Shown here: piece after piece, positions 52,175-60,509 of the stretch
Layout of the letters: each line of letters starts with the position of its first letter
How positions within the stretch are numbered: the stretch's first letter is position 1
Assembly (NCBI GenBank): GCA_011524905.1
Contig: WTJI01000007.1
Coordinates: 62,001 to 126,000 of the forward strand
DNA length: 64,000 nt
Origin: Flavobacteriales bacterium
Lineage (GTDB): Bacteria; Bacteroidota; Bacteroidia; Flavobacteriales; Flavobacteriaceae
Reading direction: 5' to 3'
Made by a program: the position numbers and the translations under genes
The notes under the pieces: generated by a model
Seen by the model: only the letters and a program-made list of their open reading frames with translations
Database searches by the model: none
What the model was told of the DNA's origin: nothing

Positions 52175-53731
52175 TTATTTTTCCTCACAATCTAGGCAGC
52201 GTAAGCTGTTGGCTTTCATTTCCCAATAATGACCAGCCAACCCACGTCGGATAAAATCTCTATCATTGGGAATATTCCATCCTAAGATCGAAACCAAGTC
52301 ATTTTCGATGTATATTTTTTGCCCCTCGGGTAGGTATAACTTAACATCTACCTCTTGATCGTTTAACTTTTGATGTGCTGGTACGGTAAGGTGGTGACTC
52401 AGATAAAGTTCGTTTTCTGTCTTGTTCGTTTGATAGGCTATGGATCTGGCATTTTTTTGTGCCAACACATAAGAAGCTCCGTTGGCTTCCTTGTGGATAC
52501 TGAGGTATAATGAGTCTTTGTCGGTACTTGCTATGCCCAAACTAACATTTTCAAGTAATAGATGCTTCTCTCCGTTGGAATCTACAATAATATCAAATTC
52601 ATCGGCTTGTGTGAAGCGGTCTTGAAAGTCTGGAAGTTTCTTTTTTCTCAAATACAGCGTGTCATTGATAGGCGCCGGAAAGTCGAGTTGCTCTGTCGAT
52701 GTATATTCATAAAGATGCGAACGAGCCTCGATGGTTCCTAAGATAATAAGTACAATTAGGCTGAGCGACCAAATGCCTAACAATATCAGACGACCCCAAA
52801 ACCCAAAAGGGTTTGCTTTGGGTGATACCAACTTTATTCCAAGCATAAGTAGAAATAACATCGGGATGCCAGCCGTACAAAATATGAGCAGTAAAAGCAA
52901 CCACAATGGGAGTTGTTGAAAAAAGGAAATGCTAATAAACTCAAATGGGAAAATGCTAAATAGATTGACAACATTTGAAACAATGAATCCCAAGGTTATT
53001 CCAAAAAGACTCAAAGAAGCAATTAGGATAAGAAATACACCTGCTATTTTTCCAGTAATTTTAATGAGTGATAGGACCAGCTGTGAAAAATTGTCGAAAA
53101 AACTCTTTGACTTTTTTTTTAAGGTATTGCTTGCTTTTTCATAATCAACATTTTTTACTTTATCAGCCAGAGAATTGACTTCATCCTTAATTTTTTTTTC
53201 AATGTTTTCAACCGTAACAGGTTCACCTTTCATTTGAAGTTTTTCCGCTGTGGTTTTGGCTTCAGGAATTAAAATCCAAAATAGAATGTAGATGACTAAA
53301 AAGCTGCCACCACTAAAAAAGATCAAGACAGCCCACAGAATACGAAGCCAGCTAACGTCTAACCCAAAATAGTGCGCAAGGCCAGAGGCTACGCCACCTA
53401 CATAAGAATCTTCACCATCGCGAAATAATCTCTTTGAGGACTTTTCCTGATAACTCTTGGATTCATCATCGATGACATAGTCTTCGGGTTTCCCCAAAAT
53501 GACGATAATAGCTTCAATATCTTCGGTTTCTATGACTTGATCTTTATTGTTTTTTCTGTCATTCAGTAATTCTGCGATTCGGGCTTCGATGTCTGCAAGA
53601 ATATCATCTTTACCTTCTGTATCTGCAAAAGTTTTTCGCAAATCGTCGAGGTATTTTTTCAAAATTGCGTAGGCTTTTTCATCTATGTGAAAAAAGACGC
53701 CTGCCAAATTAATATCGATTGTTTTATTCAT
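52175..53731 (-). CDS. PspC domain-containing membrane protein
   Basis: A 518-aa stress-envelope protein. An N-terminal cytosolic part (residues 1-100: MNKTIDINLAGVFFHIDEKAYAILKKYLDDLRKTF, ADIEARIAELL and IIVILGKPEDYV) is followed by a PspC domain, SKRLFRDGEDSYVGGVASGLAHYFGLDVSWLRILWAVLIFFSGG. Then come four more membrane helices and a large C-terminal periplasmic-like part ending in CxDC (CLDCEEK). PspC senses membrane stress in the phage-shock response. It follows PadR by ten bases, so PadR likely controls it. Confidence 0.88.
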   Translation of the reverse strand: MNKTIDINLAGVFFHIDEKAYAILKKYLDDLRKTFADTEGKDDILADIEARIAELLNDRKNNKDQVIETEDIEAIIVILGKPEDYVIDDESKSYQEKSSKRLFRDGEDSYVGGVASGLAHYFGLDVSWLRILWAVLIFFSGGSFLVIYILFWILIPEAKTTAEKLQMKGEPVTVENIEKKIKDEVNSLADKVKNVDYEKASNTLKKKSKSFFDNFSQLVLSLIKITGKIAGVFLILIASLSLFGITLGFIVSNVVNLFSIFPFEFISISFFQQLPLWLLLLLIFCTAGIPMLFLLMLGIKLVSPKANPFGFWGRLILLGIWSLSLIVLIILGTIEARSHLYEYTSTEQLDFPAPINDTLYLRKKKLPDFQDRFTQADEFDIIVDSNGEKHLLLENVSLGIASTDKDSLYLSIHKEANGASYVLAQKNARSIAYQTNKTENELYLSHHLTVPAHQKLNDQEVDVKLYLPEGQKIYIENDLVSILGWNIPNDRDFIRRGLAGHYWEMKANSLRCLDCEEK

Positions 53732-53740
53732 GAGTTTGGT

Positions 53741-54070
53741 TTATTTAGCTTGAAGTAAAGTAGTAACAGCTTTTTGGAGCGATTGCCAAGATTTTTCAAG
53801 TTCGGTGAGCATTTCAATACCTTGCTTGGTGATTTGGTAATATTTTCGGGGTGGACCAGAAGTAGACTCTTCCCAATGATATTCGAGGAGTTGTGCGTTT
53901 TTTAGTCGAGTCAGTAAAGGATATAAAGTACCCTCTACAACTAACATTTCTGCCCTTTTGAGATTATCCAGTATTTCAGAAGCATATTTAGCCTCTGATT
54001 GTAACAAGGATAAAATACAGAATTCGAGTATTCCTTTGCGCATTTGTGCTTTTGTGTTTTCCAAATTCAT
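53741..54070 (-). CDS. PadR family transcriptional regulator
   Basis: A 109-aa winged-helix repressor: KGILEFCILSLLQSEAKYASEILDNLKRAEMLVVEGTLYPLLTRLKNAQLLEYHWEESTSGPPRKYYQITKQGIEML, with the PadR P-L-L-x-R-L and wing S-G-P-P-R-K-Y-Y-x-I-T-x-x-G. The short C-terminal helix forms the dimer. It is the first gene with the PspC membrane protein, an arrangement that points to control of membrane stress. A pair of CTATGCAA repeats upstream is a probable autoregulatory operator. Confidence 0.9.
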   Translation of the reverse strand: MNLENTKAQMRKGILEFCILSLLQSEAKYASEILDNLKRAEMLVVEGTLYPLLTRLKNAQLLEYHWEESTSGPPRKYYQITKQGIEMLTELEKSWQSLQKAVTTLLQAK

Positions 54071-54090
54071 AGGCTACTATTTGTTGTTGG

Positions 54091-54140
54091 CTATGCAAAC
54101 ATATGAATAAAAAATAGAACTATGCAATACATAGTACTAT
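54091..54140 (-). promoter_or_regulatory. padR promoter and candidate PadR operator
   Basis: CTATGCAA occurs at 54091-54098 and 54120-54127, 29 bases apart. The second lies in a palindrome ACTATG-CAATA-CATAGT (54119-54135), next to ATAGTACTAT. On the minus strand TTG (54127-54125), 21 bases, TATGTTTG (54103-54096) form the promoter, 25 bases before the padR ATG, so the repeats cover both promoter boxes. Confidence 0.55.
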
Positions 54141-54181
54141 TTTTTAATTTTTTCACAATATTTTTTAGTATAAAATATGGT

Positions 54182-55105
54182 TTAGGGTGCGATAATGCGA
54201 ATATTATCGAAAGCAATGGCACCTCTAACAACAGCGAGAATTGTATTTCTAAGTGCGTCTATGACAGACAATTTGAGTTGGTTTTTGCTGTGTATCAGGC
54301 TTATTTCTCTTGCGGGTGCTGGTTCGTGGAAATAGCGCAACTGTTTTTTTTGATCTTCACGAAGTTCTTGTGTATGGAGATAGGGCAGTAGAGTCATGCC
54401 CAGTCCTTGATCTGCGAGATTGATAAGCGTTTCAAAGCTTCCACTCTTCAAGCCAAATTGCTTGGTGCTCTGATTGGTTTGGCATAAGTTCAAGACATGA
54501 TTCCTAAAACAATGCCCATCCTCTAAGACCAATACTTCTGTATGATTCAAATCATCTACTTCAAAGTGGTCTTTGTTGAGGTAATGGTGCTGATGAGGTA
54601 AGTAGGCGACAAATGGTTCGTAATACAATGGTTTTTCAATCAATTTCTCCCTGTTTAAAGGAGTCGCTGCGATGCCAGCATCCAAGGTGCCTTTATCAAT
54701 ACTATCACAGATATTTTCTGTTGTTATTTCCTCAATCTTTAAATCTACTTTTGGGTATTTTTTTATGAAATTATTTAAAAAGAGGGGCAATAAAGTTGGC
54801 ATCACAGTAGGTATGATGCCTAGCTTGAAAGAACCAGAAACACTTCCTTTTTCTTGGGCGACAGCATCTTCCATTCTCTGCGCTTCTTGGAGGATAATTT
54901 TCGCCTGACTTACTATTTTAGTGCCTATGGGGGTCAGGGCTATGGGTTTGGCATTCCTGTTGAAAATTTTGACATCTAGTTCTTCCTCGAGTTTCTGGAT
55001 TTGCATACTCAAGGTGGGTTGTGTCACGAATGATTTTTCAGCTGCAAGGGTAAAATTGCCATGTTCTGCAACTGAGAGTAAATATCGAAGCTGTGTAAGT
55101 GTCAT
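54182..55105 (-). CDS. oxyR: Hydrogen peroxide-sensing transcriptional regulator OxyR
   Basis: LysR-type regulator that activates antioxidant genes when peroxide forms an intramolecular disulfide. HTH: TLTQLRYLLSVAEHGNFTLAAEKSFVTQPTLSMQIQKLEEELDVKIFNR. The sensing loop LEDGHCFRNHVLNLC has Cys at 199 and 208, at the same spacing as the redox pair of E. coli OxyR, together with the H-C-x-R context that activates the first Cys. FETLINLADQGLGMTLLPYL matches the effector domain. 307 aa. It lies divergent-like beside SodC-bearing stress genes; a perfect 14-bp dyad covers its start. Confidence 0.93.
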   Translation of the reverse strand: MTLTQLRYLLSVAEHGNFTLAAEKSFVTQPTLSMQIQKLEEELDVKIFNRNAKPIALTPIGTKIVSQAKIILQEAQRMEDAVAQEKGSVSGSFKLGIIPTVMPTLLPLFLNNFIKKYPKVDLKIEEITTENICDSIDKGTLDAGIAATPLNREKLIEKPLYYEPFVAYLPHQHHYLNKDHFEVDDLNHTEVLVLEDGHCFRNHVLNLCQTNQSTKQFGLKSGSFETLINLADQGLGMTLLPYLHTQELREDQKKQLRYFHEPAPAREISLIHSKNQLKLSVIDALRNTILAVVRGAIAFDNIRIIAP

Positions 55106-55142
55106 TTTTTCTTATTATAATCTCAAATATAATAAGAAAAAA
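55105..55142 (-). promoter_or_regulatory. oxyR promoter with perfect 14-bp inverted repeat (candidate OxyR site)
   Basis: TTTTTTCTTATTAT (55105-55118) and ATAATAAGAAAAAA (55129-55142) are perfect inverse complements with a 10-base spacer. The -7 box TATATTTG (minus strand, 55131-55124) lies within, and the left arm touches the ATG. It fits autoregulation, but also could be just AT-rich sequence. Confidence 0.55.
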
Positions 55143-55154
55143 CTATAGTATTTG

Positions 55155-55862
55155 TTATTTATTGAGGATTCTGATTTTCATGCTGACATTGATCAAGGGC
55201 ATTTCTCGGTTATCAGTTTTTACAGCATTGATTTTGTCAACAACATCCATTCCCCGAATAACCCTTCCAAAAGGGGTATAATTTCCATCAAGATGATATG
55301 CACCTGGGGTTTGTTGAACGATAAAGAATTCATACGGAGAGGCAAGCTTATAGGGATTATCGATTTCACTACTTGGCATTGAGATGACACCGCGGTCATG
55401 ACGATCGGATGGATCTGCATCAACAGGAATCAAATAGCGTCCCAAATCAGTTCGTCTGCGCATTACTTTTCTGTTGTCAGAATTGCCCCCTTGGATAATA
55501 AAACCAGGAACAACCCGATGGAATAAGGTCCCATCAAAGTATCTGTTTTTAATCAAGTATATAAAATTGGCACGATGATAAGGCTTTTTAGGGTCTAGCT
55601 CAATATCAATATTTCCAAACTGAGTTTGTATTTGAATATACTTTTCGGGATTTTTTTTGTTGTACTCAAAAAAGAATGGGATAGCAGATTCAGCGGTCAA
55701 TGGGACTATTTTTTTCTCTTTTTCTCCTTCTTTTTCTTTTTGTTGTAAATCCGAAACTTTAGCGGATTTACTTTTATTCAAAGGGGCGTTATTGACCTTT
55801 TTTTTGGGGGTAGACTGACAACCTAATACCAATAAACTAAAAATGAGCAGGGTATATCTCAT
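55155..55862 (-). CDS. Cyclophilin-type peptidyl-prolyl isomerase lipoprotein
   Basis: Exported cyclophilin. Lipoprotein signal MRYTLLIFSLLVLGC, a low-complexity Lys/Glu/Lys segment (KEKEGEKEKK, residues about 40-55), then the isomerase domain: NIDIELDPKKPYHRANFIYLIKNRYFDGTLFHRVVPGFIIQGG, RGVISMPSSEIDNPYKLASPYEFFIVQQTPGAYHLDGNYTPFGRVIRGMDVVDKI. Two large changes from typical cyclophilins (an insertion after the QGG motif and S-S-E instead of A-N-A) suggest altered activity. I started at the ATG at 55862, as an in-frame Met nine codons upstream would spoil the signal. Confidence 0.88.
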   Translation of the reverse strand: MRYTLLIFSLLVLGCQSTPKKKVNNAPLNKSKSAKVSDLQQKEKEGEKEKKIVPLTAESAIPFFFEYNKKNPEKYIQIQTQFGNIDIELDPKKPYHRANFIYLIKNRYFDGTLFHRVVPGFIIQGGNSDNRKVMRRRTDLGRYLIPVDADPSDRHDRGVISMPSSEIDNPYKLASPYEFFIVQQTPGAYHLDGNYTPFGRVIRGMDVVDKINAVKTDNREMPLINVSMKIRILNK

Positions 55863-55935
55863 GTTTTTTTTGCCTGAATTTACACACATTTTTTATTGGA
55901 TTGTCACTTAATAGAGTCAAACTATATAAAGTTTA

Positions 55936-55943
55936 TATATTTG
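55936..55943 (+). promoter_or_regulatory. Predicted -7 promoter box of the acyltransferase gene
   Basis: TATATTTG, 14 nt before the ATG at 55958. Confidence 0.45.
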
Positions 55944-55957
55944 AATGATTTTAGAAC

Positions 55958-56761
55958 ATGCACTTATTCCAAAAGAATCCCTTCGGACATTATCTGATCC
56001 TAAAGAAGTGGCTCATACGTTACATGGGTTTTATGACTCACAGACGTTATAGGGGTTTTAACGAACTGCAAATTGAAGGTTCTGAGATATTTAAAGACCT
56101 TCCTGACACCAATGTGTTATTTATTTCCAATCACCAGACCTATTTTGCAGACGTTGTTGCTATGTTTCATGTGTTTAATGCCGGATTGAAAGGACGAATT
56201 GATACCATAAAAAATGTAGGTTATATTTGGAATCCGAAGTTAAATATTTACTATGTAGCAGCTAAAGAGACCATGAAAGCAGGATTACTTCCAAGAATTC
56301 TTGCCTATGCTGGCTCAGTCTCTATCGAGCGTACTTGGCGCGATGCTGGAAAGGATATCAATCGGCCCGTAAAAATGTCAGATATCTCAAACATTGGTAT
56401 AGCCCTGGAGGACGGTTGGGTGATTACCTTTCCTCAAGGAACTACTAAGCCTTTCAAACCCATTCGAAAAGGAACAGCACACATTATCAAAAAGTATAAG
56501 CCGATTGTTATTCCTATTGTTATCGATGGTTTTCGCCGTTCATTTGATAAAAAAGGACTATTGATTAAAAAAAGGGGCATCCTACAAAGTATGCATATCA
56601 AAGCCCCTTTAGAAATAGATTATGACAATGAATCTATGGAGTCCATATTAGAAAAAATTGAGTTTGCCATTGAACAACACCCTTCCTTTTTGAAAGTTTT
56701 AAGTCAAGCAGAAATCGAAGAGCAAGAGCGTTTGAATGAAACGAGGCAATATGAATTTTGA
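55958..56761 (+). CDS. PlsC-like 1-acylglycerol-3-phosphate acyltransferase
   Basis: Glycerophospholipid acyltransferase fold. Motif I is NHQTYFADVVAM, one residue longer than the usual NHxxxxD; motif III FPQGTTKPFKPIRKGTAHI has Gln where FPEGTR has Glu; IVIPIVIDGF is motif IV. It may acylate lysophosphatidate or another lipid such as an aminolipid. The 267-aa length and lack of many membrane helices fit PlsC-like enzymes. Its stop abuts the stop of the convergent SOD gene. Confidence 0.82.
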   Translation: MHLFQKNPFGHYLILKKWLIRYMGFMTHRRYRGFNELQIEGSEIFKDLPDTNVLFISNHQTYFADVVAMFHVFNAGLKGRIDTIKNVGYIWNPKLNIYYVAAKETMKAGLLPRILAYAGSVSIERTWRDAGKDINRPVKMSDISNIGIALEDGWVITFPQGTTKPFKPIRKGTAHIIKKYKPIVIPIVIDGFRRSFDKKGLLIKKRGILQSMHIKAPLEIDYDNESMESILEKIEFAIEQHPSFLKVLSQAEIEEQERLNETRQYEF

Positions 56762-57334
56762 TCACATAATTATTCCAGCGCAGCTAACTCTAGCTCCAGC
56801 AGCACCCGAGGGCTGCGACTCTAGATCATCTTGACCTTGGTGAACGATGATCGCCTTACCCATCAGATTTTTGGTTTCATCTTCACAGCCAAGACACCAT
56901 TGGTCTGTTTGAAATTCAATCATGCCGTGTCCGCTTTCATCAGCAGTAAAGTTACCAATATCACCACGGTGATAACCTGTTGCACTCCCCCAGGCGCCAT
57001 GCTTTTCAAAAGTTGGATTCCAATGCCCACCACTTGATTTACCATCTTCTGAACTACAATCGGCCTTTTCATGAATGTGGATAGCATGTATCCCTGGTTT
57101 TAGTCCATTGATGTGCGCCATCATGTGTACCGTCCCTTCTTTCTCTTCAAACTTAATCAGACCGTTGGTAGAAGTTCCACTTTTGGCATTAAGCTGTACT
57201 TCAAGCACTTTGGTGTTTACAGAAGTGTTTTTTTGAGGTGATTTTCCTTCTTTTTCATTTTTCTTTTTGGGTGCTTGTTGGCAAGCAATTACAAGACCAC
57301 TCAGGCATAAAATTAATCCTATAGTATTTTTCAT
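56762..57334 (-). CDS. sodC: Cu/Zn superoxide dismutase lipoprotein
   Basis: Detoxifies superoxide in the envelope. A signal with lipobox VIAC and a Lys-rich linker lead into the beta barrel: GTVHMMAHINGLKPGIHAIHIHEKADCSSEDGKSSGGHWNP supplies Cu/Zn histidines, GYHRGDIGNFTADESGHG more, and KAIIVHQGQDDLESQPSGAAGARVSCAGII is the active-site loop with the conserved Arg (GARVSC). The two Cys in KADC and VSC can form the intrasubunit disulfide; an extra CLGC lies in the last loop. Probably on the periplasmic or outer membrane face, at 190 aa. Confidence 0.94.
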   Translation of the reverse strand: MKNTIGLILCLSGLVIACQQAPKKKNEKEGKSPQKNTSVNTKVLEVQLNAKSGTSTNGLIKFEEKEGTVHMMAHINGLKPGIHAIHIHEKADCSSEDGKSSGGHWNPTFEKHGAWGSATGYHRGDIGNFTADESGHGMIEFQTDQWCLGCEDETKNLMGKAIIVHQGQDDLESQPSGAAGARVSCAGIIM

Positions 57335-57401
57335 CTTTAAATTTTTTTTAAAGGTAACAGATTCGGATGCAAAACCTCTATTACCGTCTTCTAAATTCTT
57401 T

Positions 57402-57409
57402 TATTTTTG
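57402..57409 (+). promoter_or_regulatory. Predicted -7 box, 7 nt from the DUF3089 start
   Basis: TATTTTTG then TGTTGCT and the ATG at 57417. It predicts an almost leaderless transcript for the DUF3089 and following flavoprotein genes. Confidence 0.5.
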
Positions 57410-57416
57410 TGTTGCT

Positions 57417-58448
57417 ATGAAAAAAAATGTTTTTATCCCAATCCTTTTTGGTCTTATGATGCTACCCCTTGTCCAAGGCTGTAAACCAAGTTATGCGGCT
57501 GTCTCATTTGCTGAAGTAAAGACACCAAAGGCACCCGATTATAGTCAGAGTGATTGTTGGGCAGTTTTGCCAGAAAAATATCCAGAACCCCTGCTGACTG
57601 TCTTAGGTAAAGATCAAGGCCTAACTGGTGTGGATGTTTTCTACGTGTATCCAACCCTATTTGTAGATCGCAAAGAGTCTGCATGGAATGCAGATATTTA
57701 TAATCCAGCTAATCGTAATCAAGTATTGGAATCAGCAGTAAAATACCAAGCATCTGCTTGGGGGAAGGCTGGTCGATTGTTTGTTCCATACTATCGACAA
57801 ACCCATTATCGAGTTTTTGTTTCTCCTTACGATAAAGAAGGCAAACCTGCTTGGGAGATTTCTTATCAGGACCTGAAAGCAGCATTTACCTATTATCTGG
57901 AAAATTACAATCATGGGCAAGGCATAATTATTGCGTCTCACAGTCAGGGTACGCTCCATAGTAAACGTTTGGTCAAGGAGTTTTTTGACGGCAAGCCACT
58001 CCAAGAACAGTTGGTTGCCGCTTATTTGGTTGGTGCTCGGATATTACCTGATGAGTTTAAGTCGATTAAGCCCCTCGAATCCCCGGCAGCAATAGGCGGC
58101 TTTGTCAGCTGGAATACCTACAAAAAAAATAAACTCCCCAACAATTATGACCATTGGTACAAGGGGGGCGTGACAACCAATCCGATTTTGTGGGATTCTT
58201 CTAAAGTTGCACCTGCCACTGCCCACAAAGGAGTGCTCAATCGTGATTTAAAAGTCTATCCACAAAGCTTGTCTATCCAAAAAACGAATGGCATGTTATG
58301 GTCTTCGTTGCCTAAAATTCCATCACGATTTCTCATGTCTTTTATAAAGAATTATCACTTCGCTGATATCAATTTATTTTGGCAAGATATTTCTGAGAAT
58401 GCTGTTTTAAGAGCCAAAACCTGGTTAAACCAATCAACAATCCAATAA
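57417..58448 (+). CDS. DUF3089 alpha/beta-hydrolase-like lipoprotein
   Basis: 343 aa with a lipoprotein signal (MKKNVFIPILFGLMMLPLVQGC) and a body of the DUF3089 group: VDVFYVYPTLFVDRKESAWNADI, then IIIASHSQGTLHSKRLVKEFF, a nucleophile elbow S-H-S-Q-G typical of alpha/beta hydrolases, and LVAAYLVGARI. The likely role is hydrolysis of an ester or amide in the envelope; substrate unknown. I started at 57417 (the ATG with a -7 box 7 nt before it) because upstream in-frame Met codons would give a non-signal N-terminus. Its stop overlaps the next ATG by one base. Confidence 0.86.
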   Translation: MKKNVFIPILFGLMMLPLVQGCKPSYAAVSFAEVKTPKAPDYSQSDCWAVLPEKYPEPLLTVLGKDQGLTGVDVFYVYPTLFVDRKESAWNADIYNPANRNQVLESAVKYQASAWGKAGRLFVPYYRQTHYRVFVSPYDKEGKPAWEISYQDLKAAFTYYLENYNHGQGIIIASHSQGTLHSKRLVKEFFDGKPLQEQLVAAYLVGARILPDEFKSIKPLESPAAIGGFVSWNTYKKNKLPNNYDHWYKGGVTTNPILWDSSKVAPATAHKGVLNRDLKVYPQSLSIQKTNGMLWSSLPKIPSRFLMSFIKNYHFADINLFWQDISENAVLRAKTWLNQSTIQ

Positions 58449-58984
58449 TGTTATCAGAAATTTTACAGCAAATAAAAGACCAATTTATACGTGCCAAATA
58501 CCAAAAAAAACATCCCTTTAGATATTTTGTGTTAACAACAACGGAGGAATCCGGTTCACCTCGCGCACGTACAGTCGTTTTGCGTCATTTTGATCCACAG
58601 GAAATGACTCTGACAATTTACACCGACCAGCGCTCTCAAAAAGTTAAGGCGCTTACACAGCACAAAGAGGCGTGTATGTTGTTTTATGACCCTAAAAAGC
58701 TTTGGCAGATTCAGGTAATGACCAGATTAATTCAGCAATCAGGAGATTCTAAAATTTTTCAGTCTCTACCACCTCCTGCTCAAAAAGACTATACTACCCA
58801 ACAAGCACCAGGATCAGTTATTGCCAACCCTGATGCGGTTACGTATCTGAACGGTCAACATTTTTTTATGGCTTTGACATTTAAAATCCTTAGTATTGAA
58901 AGCCTCAAACTAAAGCGTCCGAATCATGTACGCAGTCTATTTGAGCTGCAAAATAAATGGGCTGGCTCCTATTTAAATCCGTAG
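58448..58984 (+). CDS. Pyridoxamine 5'-phosphate oxidase-family flavin-binding protein
   Basis: Split-barrel FMN-binding fold. FRYFVLTTTEESGSPRARTVVLRHFDPQEMTLTIYTDQRSQKVKAL is the FMN site (R-T-V-V-L-R and Q-R-S-x-K), and CMLFYDPKKLWQIQVMTRL the strand pair following it. The length is 178 aa, a little shorter than PdxH (about 215), and it lacks the PdxH C-terminal motif W-x-x-x-R-L; it may serve another flavin-dependent reaction. Start shares one base with the DUF3089 stop. Confidence 0.85.
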   Translation: MLSEILQQIKDQFIRAKYQKKHPFRYFVLTTTEESGSPRARTVVLRHFDPQEMTLTIYTDQRSQKVKALTQHKEACMLFYDPKKLWQIQVMTRLIQQSGDSKIFQSLPPPAQKDYTTQQAPGSVIANPDAVTYLNGQHFFMALTFKILSIESLKLKRPNHVRSLFELQNKWAGSYLNP

Positions 58985-59033
58985 TGTTATTGAGTTAATT
59001 TTTGGTTATCTTTTGGCTGAAAAAGCCAATAAA

Positions 59034-60491
59034 ATGAATAAGGACCCAAAAGAAACAAACTCAAGAAGATCTTTTTTAAAACAAGCGGCAACGGCTGCTA
59101 CAATATTTATTGTACCGCGTCACGTTTTGGGTGGTGTAGGTTACGTAGCACCAAGTGATCAAGTTAATTTGGCCGCTGTCGGCATAGGAGGTAAAGGTCG
59201 TACAGATTTGATCCATGCTGCTCTACCCAAAAATGTTCGAGTAGTAGGGTTGTGTGATGTTGATACGCAAGGGAAAGGTGTGACAGAAATCCTACAAAGT
59301 ATTGCTGATTTTCCTGAAGCAAATTTTTACAAAGATTTCAGGGAAATGCTAGATAAAGAAAAGGACATTGATGCGGTTACAATCTCTACCCCTGATCATA
59401 CCCATGCGTCTGCTGCAGTTTATGCTATGGAACGAAGCAAGCATGTTTATGTCCAAAAACCATTGACTCATAACGTACGAGAAGCTAGGATGCTTACAGA
59501 AATGGCAAGAGAAAAGAAAGTTGTCACTCAAATGGGAAATCAAGGTGCCTCAAATCCAGATCAGTTACAAGTGCAAGAATGGGTAGCTGCTGGGGCTATC
59601 GGACCCATCAGTGAAGTAAAAGTCTGGACCAATCGTCCTGTATGGCCGCAAGGTATTCCACTGCCCAAGCCAGACGCTAGTCTCCAACCCGCAGGTCTCG
59701 ATTGGGATTTGTGGTTAGGACCTGCAAAATGGACCGAATATACACCTGAAATGCACCCCTTTAATTGGAGAGGATGGTGGCAATATGGCACGGGTGCTTT
59801 GGGTGACATGGGTTGCCATTTGATCGATGTTCCTTTCCGAGCACTAGGTCTTCATTACCCAACTGCGGTTGAATGTAGTATTGGTAGTGTGTACCGTCGT
59901 ATGTGGGTGCCTGAGCACCTACCTGCAGGATGTCCCCCTTCTTCTTATGTGGTATTGGATTTTGAATCTACAGCAAAAAATCCCGTCCCGATGAAAATGA
60001 CTTGGACAGATGGAGGTATTCGACCCAACCATCCTGATTTGATCCCAGCCAATGAAGACTTGGGCGAGACCGGAGGAAATAATGGTGTAATGATGATTGG
60101 CACGAAAGGTATTATTACTTCAGGAGTGTATGGTTTGAATCCAAAATTATATCGCCCTGGGGAGCCAGTCCAAAAAGCACCCGAAAAAATTACAACGGAA
60201 CCTGAATATGGGCATCACCGCAAATGGATAGATGCTATTGTATCTGGATTTGATAGTAAAATACATCGTAGTTTGACTTCCTCGTTTGATTATGCTGGCC
60301 CCTTGACTGAAACCGTCTTAATGGGGAATATTGCTATACGAAGCTATTTACTTAGAAAGACAGTCGATGAAAGATTACGCTATTATGCTCGTAAAAAACT
60401 ATTGTGGGATGGCGAAAATATGAAAATAACCAATCTCGAAGCAGCCAACCAATTTGTCACCCGAGCCTACAGAAAAGGTTGGGAATTATAG
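59034..60491 (+). CDS. Tat-exported Gfo/Idh/MocA family oxidoreductase
   Basis: NAD(P)-dependent oxidoreductase of carbohydrate or cyclitol metabolism. The N-terminus has a twin-arginine signal (SRRSFLKQAATAATIFIVPRHVLGG), then the Rossmann half: VNLAAVGIGGKGRTDLIHAALPKNVRVVGLCDVD, STPDHTHASAAVYAMERSKHVYVQKPLTHNVREARMLTEMA (Q-K-P where E-K-P is usual), and the C-terminal domain with FNWRGWWQYGTGALGDMGCHLIDVPFRALGL. The ATG at 59034 is preferred to a TTG seven codons upstream. Length 485 aa. Periplasmic cofactor binding after folded export is likely. Confidence 0.9.
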   Translation: MNKDPKETNSRRSFLKQAATAATIFIVPRHVLGGVGYVAPSDQVNLAAVGIGGKGRTDLIHAALPKNVRVVGLCDVDTQGKGVTEILQSIADFPEANFYKDFREMLDKEKDIDAVTISTPDHTHASAAVYAMERSKHVYVQKPLTHNVREARMLTEMAREKKVVTQMGNQGASNPDQLQVQEWVAAGAIGPISEVKVWTNRPVWPQGIPLPKPDASLQPAGLDWDLWLGPAKWTEYTPEMHPFNWRGWWQYGTGALGDMGCHLIDVPFRALGLHYPTAVECSIGSVYRRMWVPEHLPAGCPPSSYVVLDFESTAKNPVPMKMTWTDGGIRPNHPDLIPANEDLGETGGNNGVMMIGTKGIITSGVYGLNPKLYRPGEPVQKAPEKITTEPEYGHHRKWIDAIVSGFDSKIHRSLTSSFDYAGPLTETVLMGNIAIRSYLLRKTVDERLRYYARKKLLWDGENMKITNLEAANQFVTRAYRKGWEL

Positions 60492-60509
60492 ATTTAATAT
60501 TCGGTTTGT

